Assembly: GCA_028274465.1 (NCBI GenBank)
Contig: CM051455.1
Location: 88,060,871 to 88,124,870, forward strand
Direction of reading: 5' to 3'
Length of the DNA: 64,000 nucleotides
From: Plantago ovata
Taxonomy: Eukaryota; Streptophyta; Magnoliopsida; Lamiales; Plantaginaceae
Shown here: positions 46,366 through 58,057 of the stretch, piece by piece
Numbering within the stretch: the first letter of the stretch is position 1
Layout: every line of letters starts with the position of its first letter
Translations under genes and position numbers: made by a program
Notes under the pieces: model-generated
The model's database searches: none
Seen by the model: the letters and a program-made list of their open reading frames with translations, nothing else
What the model was told of the DNA's origin: nothing

Positions 46366-49300
46366 ATGGCTGCAACTCCCGAGGCCGGCAAGTCAGATCC
46401 ACCTCCCATAGTCATTCTTCTTGACCTCCGTGGAGTGAAATTGGGGATGCAGGCGAAGGAAGTTAGCGGCTATGAAAGTTTCCGCCAGTACATTCAAAGT
46501 AAGTTCAACCTGGATCCTCAAGATTCATTCATCTATTCCGTTGCCGAGCATGTTAATTTCAAGCTTAATTCTGAAAATGATTTTGCCGTTATGCTGGTTC
46601 TTGCCACAATGTCTGCACCTTGTGTGGTTCAAATTGCGATTGATCAGTCAGAAAAAGAAACCTGCAATAATTTTCAAACTCCAATTACTGCCCAATGCAA
46701 AAACAAAACTACATTGTCTGAACCAATTCTCAGATCAATACCAACACTTACAGTACATTCAACCCCAAAAAATGCCCAATACACAGCAGAAGATTTTCAC
46801 CTTGAAACAAACAAAACCTCTAAGCCAATGAAGAGGAAACACCAAACCACCGTATCGGAGAGTTCAAGCTCCAATAATAAGCCAAACACCTCAACCTACA
46901 AGCACCCTGTTTTTCAAATACCAATGCAAGACGGTGACTATGAGGATTACATCTTAGATGGAAATTATGAAACAAGGTCACAGTCGGAAAGATCCACATC
47001 AACTAACAGTTATCATCTGACTGATGAAGAAGAAGTTTACAGCGACTTTGATGATGACACTTATTCTCAGCTGAAAGAACAAGAAAGAAAAGACAGGAGA
47101 TATGAGTGCAAAAAGAGAAGCAAACTTAGGGTGAAAGAACGTGAAATCACAGGGGAGTGGTTCCCTGGCGCTACAACTCATAAACCAACCTACGACATAT
47201 CAAGAAAACAACGTCACGTTACTCTAATGTCGGATGGATGGCTTACCTGCATCAAGGGCATAGGTCAGGAGTTTCATGGGGGAGCAGAACAATTCCGGTC
47301 AGAGCTAGCAAAGTATGCTTCTAAGAGGGGCTTTCATTATGATCTCACAAGAAATGAAGCAAAGTACATTACTGCAGTTTGCAAATTAAAGGATGCCGAT
47401 GATTGCCAGTGGTTTGTTCAGGGTTCAGTACACCCCATAACAAAACATCTTTTCATTAAAGATGCGAATTTGAGCCACACCTGCAGGTTGAGTGTCATGC
47501 GCAATGACACTAAACGAATGGGAAGTAGGCTTATTGGCCAGATTATACAGGAACAGATTATTGCAGAACCCACCACTAAGCCAATGAAGATCAAGAAACA
47601 GTTACTCAACAGCCATGGATTTTGCTTGGACTACATGAAGGTTTGGCGGGGGGTGGAGGTAGCAAGGGCAAACATATTCGGCACATACACAGATTCGTTT
47701 GACCACCTTCGTTGGTACTCTCACTCTATACACAAGCGCAATCCCGGGAGTGTTACAGCTTTGGAGACACAAGGAGATACAAATGTTTTCAAAAGATTCT
47801 TCTTTGCTTTCAAAGCAAGCATAGATGGTTTCAAACACTGCAGGCCGATGCTTTTCATTGACGGTACGTTCATGAAAAATAGATACAAAGGAACGTTGCT
47901 CTGTGTCTCCGCTAAAGATGGGAACAATGGTATGTGCTATTACAAAACTTGCCGTATAAGATCATGTTATGTCAATTACTTTCCATATACATGTTTCTAT
48001 TCAAAACATATAGATTGCCATTTCCGATATGAATTCACATTAATCATCATTTATAGTATCAAGATCAGAATCAAACACAGACAGAACATTGCTGTTCACT
48101 AATTACAAAGTTGCTGTTCAACATAAATACTATACTTAAACATGAAATTATTCTTCATGTCACTTAACTTACTGCAAGTCCACACATTTAGGGTTGTAAT
48201 GCTTTCATATATGCTTCACTATATCTACTCTCATACCGAATATGATGTTTGATTTCAATGAAGTTCCACCTAATATATGTAAAGTTTGTTGTTATAATCT
48301 GTAAATAAAATTAAAACATAGTGCCCAATTACTCAAACTAAAATATGTAATTATAAGTTTTACCAACATATCTCTATCATGTTTAATAAATGGCAAAAAA
48401 GTGTTTACGCCACATAGGAAGATACTCACTGATTTATAGTTAATTTGATAATGCTATTTAATGTATATTTGCATTCACATAGGTGGAGGAATTATGAATT
48501 ATTAATATAGTAATCCTCATTTATTAATAAATACATATACATAATACTGTGAACTGTTTTTCAGGCATCTTCCCAATTGCCATGGCAATTGTGAGCTCAG
48601 AAAACACCGAAAACTGGGTATGGTTCTTGAATCTTGTAATCGAACATGTTCAACACCACCAACAAATCATATACGTGTCAGACCGGGCTGGTGGTATCCT
48701 TGCAGCTTTTGACATAATCTCGCAAAAACCATACCACTTCTACTGCCTATGGCACCTCATGAAGAACCTCAGGGATAAATATGGTCCAAAACTATACACA
48801 GACAAACACAGGAACACAATGGCAATGCTTTTGAAGAACCTTGCGTATGCCCCCAATGTAAGGTTGTTTGAACAAGAGATGATCCCATTCCTGAAACTAG
48901 GTCAGGAGATTGCAAGCCGCTTCTTACTGGATCTGCCGCGAGAAAGATGGGCAGTAGCATATTCTCCAGACCTGTTGCGCTATGGGGAATTGACAAGCAG
49001 CTCCGCTGAAGCTTTCAATGCTAAGATTTTGGAAGCTCGGTCTCTGAACATTAACTACATGGTTGACACAATTCGAGGAATCATGATGAAATGGTTTCTT
49101 GACAGGAAAAAAGCTGTAAGTTCCATGTCTATAGCATTTGCATTTTTTTTTCTTTGTTTTTATTAATAACTGTCTTCCACATTAAGAAGACTATATGTAT
49201 ACTATCTATCATGTGTAGGCTCACAAACACCCAGGTGCACTAACTCCGGCTAAAGAGGAAAAATGGGACATGGATGAAAATATTTCATCAACATGGGATA

Positions 49301-50306
49301 TCCAGATGAGTGAAGATGGTTCAGAGTATGAGGTTTTATCCATACCCTCAGCAATTGTAAGCTCTTACCCTTTTTCTTACAACTGTCATAAAGCCGGAAT
49401 TGGTCTGTCAATAAACTTCACATGGAAGGTTCAAAAATAAAACAAACATTAGATATTCTGCATCATATGCCATAATATCAGTTCACTCTTAGTTAGATTA
49501 ACTTCATACATGAATATAATGTAATATAGACTAGCAATAGGTACTGTTGGCATTTCATTTCAAAAATGGGATAATCTGAATTTGTCATTGTTCAATGTAC
49601 TTCTACGAGATTTACCTATCCAAAGTTTCTACATAAACATCATTACATTTTTTAAGATTCTAGAATTCTTAATACATGACAGCAGGTTACCAAATTCTGC
49701 AGTGCTAGCACTGTCAATATGCCAATACCTACAACCAAGCTTTTATTTTTGTACGCATTTACTACAACATATGTTCCATTAATATTCAGTAATTTGTTGG
49801 CCAACATACATCTACACTACTCATAAAAAATGACATTTCTTGTTTCGTTATAGGTTGATTTGGAAAAAAGGACATGTACTTGCTGGACTTGGCAAATACA
49901 AGGTTTCCCATGCTGCCACGCAGTTGCTGTAATCACTCGAGGCCGGAGGGACATACGAGATTATATAGAGCCATGTTTCTTCACGGAATCACTGCGTAAG
50001 GTTTATGATAAACCAATTCATCCAATCCCAACCACTGATATGTATGAGTTCCCAGAGCTTGCAAGACAACCAAAGATCCTACCGCCAGTCAACAAGCAGG
50101 TGCCGGGGAGACCACAAGTTAAGAGATTCCAAAAAGAGAAGATACCACGGCGAAAACAATATCCATGTGAAAGTTGTGGACAAATGGGTAGACACCATTG
50201 GACAACATGTGGAGAAAGGATGCATGAGCCACATCATGAAATGCTACGGGATTTCCAAACCCAACAGATTTCAGAAACTACAAATGGAAAGCAATCAGAT
50301 CCTTAG
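46366..50306 (+). CDS. MULE (mudrA-type) transposase, four exons, apparently intact
   Basis: Catalyses cut-and-paste transposition of Mutator-like elements in the nucleus. Exons 46366-47929, 48565-49115, 49219-49356 and 49854-50306 join in frame with GT/AG introns to about 901 residues. The N-terminal 80 residues resemble a PB1-like fold (tentative). A MuDR DNA-binding region surrounds ISRKQRHVTLMSDGWLTC. The DDE core has Asp in FIDGTFMKNRYKG, Asp in VSDRAGG with CLWH nearby, and Glu in SSSAEAFNAK. A SWIM zinc finger (CTCWTWQIQGFPCCH) and a CCHC-like knuckle (CESCGQMGRHHWTTC) follow. The start region is duplicated just upstream (CTTAGATCAAACATGG and ATTAGATCAACCATCG); only the second has ATG. 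It could be an active MULE gene or a domesticated relative. Terminal repeats were not found. Confidence 0.88.
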
Positions 50307-51969
50307 GTTCTTATTCAACTATAATTAAGAAGTTTATCTATTTTTCCTAGTTTTCAATTACTTAATATTTAACTAGTAAGGCATATACACTTCATGACTT
50401 TGGATTCACGGACATGCCCTTTATTTGGATTAATATGATTAACAAATGTCTTCTAATTGAGATTCCATCATTAAAGATCAGGCGTTCAAAGGGTATTCAT
50501 CCATATACACATAAACATTCATAGAACAACTCACGTTTATCCAAGTGTACGCGCCAATGATTCCATGTTTATCAATAAATTTAAGAGGGAACCTTGCCTA
50601 TGCATAATTAGTCCATAATTAGTCCCCAGGTGAGTATCTTTTATCTTAACATCACAGAAAGCAACCTGGCCATCACCTTTACAGTAAAGGTTAAGAGACC
50701 AACATTCATCACATAATCCACTATTGGAAAAGACCACAAGGTCATTCTCTTGTATATTTTTAGCCTCAGCAATTTCCTTCCGGCCCACAGAAATGATTGT
50801 CATTGTCTCACCCAAATAGCATTCAATAGGCGTAGTTACACCATCCTGAAACTAAGGTTAAGGAATGATCCCACTGTAAGGTTAAGGAATGATCCCATGT
50901 TGAAACTAAGTTTACATATTTTTACAAATTTTACGGATTTCTATCGCATAGCTTATGTTTTCATTTAAAACTACAAAATCAAAAGAAAAAAAAAGAAGGG
51001 GTGGACTAATACTCTATCAAAATATGTGTACATAATTCATAAATTTGCGTTGCCGTATGTGATTCAATGATTACTTTTCTTCCAATACAGCGCGCAACGT
51101 TTATATGAAGGTATGTTCCCATGTTTCAATAAAGGAAAACATGTTTTCAAAGCATACGTTGTAATATCTTAACTTTCATATATCATATTTTCTTATTTAT
51201 TTAAAATTACATATAAATAATACATTACAAAAGCTATGCATTTGTTGGATGTGTATAACTGCCCATGTTCTATGTTTCCATGTTTAACTAACGGACTATG
51301 TTACATGTAGCTCAAGTTCATACGTTTATGTGTAAGTGTTCCAACGTTGCACGACGTCATGATATTTCGCTAATATGTCATCATCGTATATACGTGCACG
51401 TGCAAATGTTTATATGTTAACATGTTCCTCCGGTCCGAGGTCCATTGATTCAACAAAAAGGTAGCATAATTACATGTTAAATTTGGTTGACATTCAAAGA
51501 ATTACACGGAATATGAAGGGTATGGATCTGTTCGTGTGCACATGCTGTATGTATACAAGTAGGCTTCAGTAATTAACGTTAATAGATGTCAGAATCTTTA
51601 CTCTTATGTGCAAAGGTTTACATCTTCGCAAGTTGCATAGTTCACGTGTCGGTGTTCACATGTTCATAAGAAATTACGATAAATTCATTCCTTCTTAATT
51701 TTTTCTAAATAAAGAAAAGTAACTCTACATACAGGCACATGCATACGTTTTCCATTTCAATGTTTACATGTATCTATAACAATCGCATTTACATACATGT
51801 CCAAGTCCCAACTTTTATGTTTGAATGTATAAGTAACCCAATAAGCCTACTGACTCAGCCCACCTAAAAAAGGCCCAAAACTTAATGGCCCTTCTGACTA
51901 CTAATACACATAACTGCAGAAACGGCATTATTCACTTCTACAGCGACGCTGAATTCCGGCGGAGGAGAA
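50307..51969. other. AT-rich spacer with a B3 exon duplicate
   Basis: Apart from the B3 exon copy listed separately, it contains many short TTTATATGTT/ACATGTTC-like motifs (about 51100-51800) and no recognised gene. A twofold AAGGTTAAGGAATGATCCCA repeat lies at about 50850-50900. The last 60 bases are the likely leader of the GRF gene. Confidence 0.5.
50607..50846 (-). pseudogene. Duplicate of one B3 exon
   Basis: About 235 bp align with 53790-54030 of the B3 gene, covering the exon that encodes PIECYLGETMAIISVGWKE through HLGTNYG. Homology starts near the exon's splice boundary and stops inside the exon, with unrelated flanks. It is a DNA-level duplicate and not a gene. It keeps the uninterrupted VVFSNSGLCDECW reading, whereas the parent exon has lost a base. 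Confidence 0.85.
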
Positions 51970-52868
51970 ATGGCAGAAGATGAACTTATACGGCGATGTA
52001 AGTGCGGCGAAGAGATCGGCGAGTTCGTTTCTTCCAGATTTTCACATCCAAACATGAGGTACAGACAATGCCTTCATTACATTCCAGGTAATCTCTTCAA
52101 CACTCCAGATTTTCTTTTTCAATTAGGTTTTCAAGATCTGCATAAAGCTTGCACTATTAAATACATGACAATTGCTTGCTTCCAAATACATGATTTCTAT
52201 CGGCGATCGTATACAACAATGACATAATCATTGATCATAGAGATTAAGACAAATGTGCCTGATTATATTACAATTTTAATTACTTAATTATCAGTAATAC
52301 CACTACTTAAGCTCATTGCCTAATTTCGACGTCAACACATTCTTATTGTTCTATTGTTTAGTTTAGTTTTAAGACTTTTTTTTTGGCAATTCACAATTTT
52401 CATTGTCATTGCTGGATTTTTTTTTTTGTTAACACTATTTATTTTAATTTAACTGTGTGGAATAATAACTTCAAAGGTTCGAAACACTATCACGTGTGGA
52501 TTGGTGGTCACCAATGCAATGATGGATGCACCCTCAAGGAAGGTGGGTACGAACAATCCGGTTCCGCAAAAAGACAGACTTCTACGGGGAAAAAAAGTCG
52601 GAAGATAAAGACGGACAATGAGCTCCTATCTAATGATGTCCACTACCTCATGGAAGAAATAGAGAACATGAATCTGCAGAATGGTGAGTTGAGGGCCTGG
52701 AATGACACATGCAACACGCGACTGGAAATGGCTCGAACTAAGATAAGAGATTTGGAAAAGAAACTAGAGGACTACAACAACAAGCTCCTCACATCTCAGA
52801 AGAGGCGTAAGATCACTTTCTTTGCTCTAGTGATGTGCATTGCTTTCATTTACTACAATTACAAGTAG
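51970..52868 (+). CDS. GRF-type zinc finger protein with coiled coil and C-terminal membrane segment
   Basis: Two exons (51970-52087 and 52477-52868) join in frame with GT/AG sites to about 169 residues. The N-terminus has CKCG, then a CLHY cysteine, HVWIGG and CNDGC. This approximates the GRF zinc finger of small plant proteins, which binds single-stranded nucleic acid in other families. Residues 90-140 form a charged coiled coil (LMEEIENMNLQNGELRAW, RDLEKKLEDYNNKLL). The C-terminus is a hydrophobic stretch (ITFFALVMCIAFIYYNYK), a likely tail anchor. GRF plus coiled coil plus tail anchor is a common plant layout. The function is unknown. It lies between the MULE transposase and the B3 gene. 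Confidence 0.65.
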
Positions 52869-53437
52869 TTCTGGGATTTGTATCTTATTTGGCCTGTTCA
52901 GGAAACATATGTAATTGGATGCAACTATTTACATCAATGACTTCTTTTGCTATCACTTTAATCCATAACTCACTGAATCATTGGCAACTTTATTGCGGTA
53001 TAGTTGTACTCTTTCTTTCTATATTTAGTCATACATAAATCTTATCCTCTATGAATCAATATACTTAGCCATCAATACGAAATGAATATGAATTATGAGC
53101 AATAGCAGTAACTTAAGTCGATTCCATAACATAATAACCATACAAAGTGGCCAATGTCTAAAGTATCCATTACACATTAAATGAAAGTACATGAATTAAA
53201 AGAAGCTGCGCTGGAATTATATCACCAAAACAAAACAAGTCAAAACAACTGTTCAGCAGCAGATGCAACTATATTTCACAGACTTTCTATAGTTTTCGTA
53301 GTTGTCAAATACCAACATCTGCTGCATACAAAAATATAGTGTACCCATTATCTTTCGTTCCTCAAAAACTATATTCATCACCATACTAACTTAAATAGCA
53401 TCAGCTACAACTTCACAAAAAGATTCTTCAACAGAGA

Positions 53438-56430
53438 TCAAGCCCCACCATGGTGAATGCTCACATACCAGCATTCGTCACAGAATGCACTGTTGACAAA
53501 AACAACAAGATCATTCGGAATGATGTTTTTTGCCTCTGCAAATTCCCTCCACCCAACTGAGATCATAGCAATAGTCTCTCCAAGATAACACTCAATAGGA
53601 CGTGTCACTCCATCGTCATCTGTCAAAGAAATTTTGTTTTGGCCAGGGATAAGGTTGCAACGAGCAAACTTCATGTCCAGTGGCTGAAATATTTATAAAA
53701 GACATATTCCAGCATTCACATGTTAAAAAGGTTCATTTGTTTTATGCTACAAACAAAAAAATATGAATAAATAAAAAAAAAATTTACCAGTCCATAATTA
53801 GTCCCCAGGTGAGTCTCTTTTATCTTAACATCACAGAAAGCAACCTGGCCATCACCTTGACGGTAAAGGTTAAGAGACCAACATTGATCACATAATCCAC
53901 TATTGGAAAGACCACAAGGTCATTCTCTTGTATATTTTTTGCCTCAGCAATTTCCTTCCAGCCCACAGAAATGATTGCCATTGTCTCACCCAGATAGCAT
54001 TCAATAGGCGTACTTACACCATCCTCATCAGACAATGCAATCTTGTTCTGCCCAGGTGCTAGGTTTGAGCGAGCAAATTTCATTTCCAGTGCCTGTGGGA
54101 ATTAAATACAATCAATTTTACAGCATTACAAAGTTCACAAAGAAAGCCAGAACAGAAATAAATCATACCAGGCCGAAATTGGTGCCAAGGTGACGTGATT
54201 CCATCCTCACAGCACAGAACTCTACCGAAACTGCATCTCCCACACTAGTTGACGCACCACCGCTACCGGGAAAGCAACCAGTAGCAAATTGACCTATACA
54301 ATTACCAAATTATACAAGTAAAAATTTCTGTTTTAGAAATTAAGTAAACATCAAGGCAATATAAAATTAATCAAACAAATCCAAAGTTGATAGTTATATG
54401 AGAACAACCTGTCTTCTTCTTCGATACCTTATGACTACTAGCACACACCAAGTTTTTCCTAACAGTACTTCCACCAGCTGCATATACATAAAGATAAATG
54501 TCCAAAACATTTTCAACAGAAAATTCAATATACTCCAATGACAGATGGAGACTTACCTGGAGATCCACAAATTCTCAAAGACCTAGTACGAATGTGATTG
54601 TTACCATCAATCCGTGCCACGCTAGTATCAACAGTTCCAGATGAAACATTATCGGCCCTCTCTACCAAACTTATCTCATTCAGTCCTGCATAATATAATT
54701 TTATAAATTATCACCCAATTAATAATAAATAATACATAACTACATTTCTAAACAACACAGATAATATAAGTTAATATTACTAAAACCTCCAACTTCTTCA
54801 TTATCAGCACTTGGATACACCAGCCTTTCGCCAATAACTAGTCCCTTGAAACGTTCACCTGCTCCTAAGGTATGAGAGAACTCTAAATCAGATCACATAG
54901 GGGGGGAATCTTTCATAGGTACTTAGTTGAAATTTAAATCGACATATGCACATTGTGGGTACTACGAAAAAGTATGAAAAAGTTCATCTTTACAACCTTC
55001 TCTTTTCTTGGAAGTTACACTTCCATGCGCAGATCGTGGTTCTTGCATATCCATCTGGATCGGAGTTCTCTCAGGAGAGGTATGGAATTGCACAGTAGTT
55101 ACAATCATGGCATCACCTGCAGAAGATGATACAACAGCAGGGCCAACAATGGCATCATTGGAAGCCTCCAACTCATCATCATTTGCAATTGAATCACCAA
55201 CACCCGCATCATAGGCAACCTGCGTAAGATTTGGTGTCAAATCAGGAGACAACGGAGCCACTTGTGTCTCTTGAAGTTCACAATCAGGATCGCTTCCTAT
55301 ATTCGCAGAAAAAGGCTCCTCATCCACATCATCAGATTCTTCAATGCCTTGAGTTGCTGTGTCGAAATCAGAGTCACCTGCAATGTCATCAAACATATTC
55401 CCACCCTCTCCTTCCTCGCTTTCAGCATTCACCTGCTCTGCAGCTAGTGATTCCTCATTTTCATCAGAAGAATTTCGGAGAGCCATTGCTTCGTCACTGA
55501 AATCATCCTCAACCAAATTACTCTTGTAAACTTTGATAAAGAAATTTTTAACCATATCATAAGAACACTGAATGATATCCCCACGTTGGATATTATACAC
55601 CCCCTTCAATATTGACCAGCCTGATGTTAGATAAACATGACCCTCCTCCTCAAATACAGAAATGGCCCATGAATGGCCATCACCAGTGACGAAGAACACT
55701 TCACCATCCCTCATTTGGAAGCCCTCGTTAACAAAGCTCTTACAAAGTTCCTACCAATTGAACAAATGAAGATTGGCAAGTCAGGATATATTCACAAACA
55801 CAATAATCTGTATGAAACATAGTATAAAAGCAGTCAACAAAAGAAAATCATTTACTGACTATAATGAATGGAAACTTCAAACTAACTTTTAGATCTGGTG
55901 TAAATGTTCAGGTTAACCTAATTATTTATTAAAAGTAAAACATACTCATTGTAAATCAAAGAAATAGAGGAAAAATATGAAGAATCTCAGAATTATCAGT
56001 ACAAATAACCTACAAGAAATTTTTAACAACTACAAAATTTGGGTCAATATCTAACTTTCACTTGAACATACAGAGGTAAACTAAATTATACTAACACTTA
56101 GATCTGGTGAGCACCTTAATTTGTAAAAAACAAAAAGCAAAATCAAGACATAATACTTGTACAGAAAATAAAATAAAAACACAGAAATGCAGAAACTCAT
56201 CATTATCAGAGAAGTATAAACCTACAAAACTAGACATAATCATAAAATTCTCAGAATGAGCTTTCAAAACAGTGAACTGATTTACAAATTGCTTTAAACT
56301 CAAGTACATCACAATCACATTCTGTTAATGTAAATAAATTTCGAAGTATACATACCAAACGGTCGTAAGAGTCATCAACCACTGGTATGAGGAACCTCTT
56401 GTAAGTGTGACCCCGAATTTCACCACCCAT
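53438..56430 (-). CDS. Three-domain B3 (REM-like) DNA-binding protein gene, one frameshift
   Basis: Eight exons on the minus strand: 56356-56430, 54997-55750, 54787-54864, 54557-54685, 54409-54477, 54169-54293, 53788-54092, 53438-53683. All have GT/AG borders and matching phases. B3 domain 1 spans exons 1-2 (YKRFLIPVVDDSYDRL ... VYLTSGWSILKGVYNIQRGD). An acidic Ser/Glu-rich linker follows. Domains 2 and 3 are sister repeats (MKFARSNLAPGQNKIALS, GWKEIAEAKNIQENDLVVF; MKFARCNLIPGQNKISLT, GWREFAEAKNIIPNDLVVF). Each is split by an intron at the same point (after NFGL/NYGL). Exon 7 is 305 bp where 306 would keep frame. The missing base lies in an A/T run near 53909 and would cut off domain 3. A true mutation or a sequence error are both possible. 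B3 domains bind DNA in plant transcription factors. Confidence 0.75.
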
Positions 56431-56938
56431 TGTATACTTAGCAAATTTTTTCTAAGAAGGGAAAAGGAAAAACGGAATTACTGTAACCAACTTGAAGTGA
56501 GAATGAAGTGAGAAGAAATAGAACTTCTAACTTCTAAGACCTAATAACACACAATAACACACTGATCTAATGTCTCTCACATCTATCCATTGGCCAACCT
56601 AAAACTAATTATATTATAATAAGAAAATTCTCTACCTTAAGAAAGAATCCAAAAAGTAGATTTGGCACATTTTCCTATTTCTAGTACAAAAGTGTGCAAG
56701 GAAAAGATTTGCAAAAGAAAGAATCCAAAAAGTTAGTACCTTACACACTACATTCTCATTATAATAACATTATTTCAAAAAAATGTCTTGTCTCTCTGAG
56801 GTGACTACTCAAAAAGACATTTCCCTCCTATATTAGCTTACCTTCCAGATTCCCGAATACCAACATCTCCACCCGTACACATGCAAACACAAACACAGAA
56901 ACAACAAAACATAAAGTATTGATTAGTAATGCAAACAT

Positions 56939-57756
56939 GAATCTTTCGCACATAAACATATAAACCTTAAATCGTATGCACTCATGAACATATACACATT
57001 TTCTGGTTCAGTATCTTTTCCTGCACATAACTTCCAGCAAAACAAGTTCAGACGGAATTTTTTTTTCGAAACACAAATTAATTTTACCTCATATTAGCAA
57101 AATTCAATTACGTTTGAATATTTAACTTCATTCATCGGGTCACACGTCAAAATTTGGATATGTTAGTAGAAGTATAGTATACTAGGTCTTTTCCATCATA
57201 AACTTAAAACATACTTCTTAGCAATTTCGCAAACGTTCAACCAATTCCTCAAACACAAAAACAAACATACGGAGACTACTTCGCCCTTTAATGTTCCAAT
57301 TTACATATTTGTTAATCCAATTTCATCGAAATCTTTTGCACATAAACATAAATCTTAAACATAAATCTTTTGCACATAAACATATAAACCTTAAAACGTA
57401 TGCACTCATGAACATATACACATTTACTGGTTCAGTATCTTTTCCTGCACATAACTTCCAGCAAAACAAGTTCAGACGGAATTTTTTTTTCAAAACACAA
57501 ATTAATTTTACCTCATATTAGCAAAATTCAATTATGTTTGAATATTTAACTTCATTCATCGGGTCACACGTCAAAATTTGGATATGTTAGCAGAAGCATA
57601 GTATACTAGGTCTTTTCCATCATAAACTTAAAACATACTTCTTAGCAATTTCGCAAACGTTCAACCAATTCCTCAAACACAAAAACAAACATACGGAGAC
57701 TACTTCGCCCTTTAATGTTCCAATTTACATATTTGTTAATCAAATTTCATCGAAAA
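56939..57756. repeat. Tandem duplication, about 424-bp period, two copies
   Basis: 56939-57332 and 57363-57756 are almost identical (for example CTGCACATAACTTCCAGC at 57021 and 57445), with a 30-bp partial copy between them. They lie between the B3 and Ulp1 genes. No coding content was recognised in 56431-58057 otherwise. Confidence 0.9.
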
Positions 57757-58057
57757 ATCATCATAAATAAACAAATAAACCAAAACAAATTTAGTCAATC
57801 AAATTATGTCAAATAAAATTGGCGAAGATTACCATATATGTTATCAAATTCAAAAGGTCTTACTACACAATATCCTTTTTCCTATCCTTTTTCCTGACAT
57901 GTTAAGACTCCTACTCACAATCCATATCTAACTTCACAAAAGATGGACAACCAATCACTTACTATGACCGTCATTCAATATATTTAGTTGGCTGCGGTGA
58001 AATAATTAGTTCCTAACAGATCAAAAGATATTCCCACAAAACTACAAAGTCAGCAAC

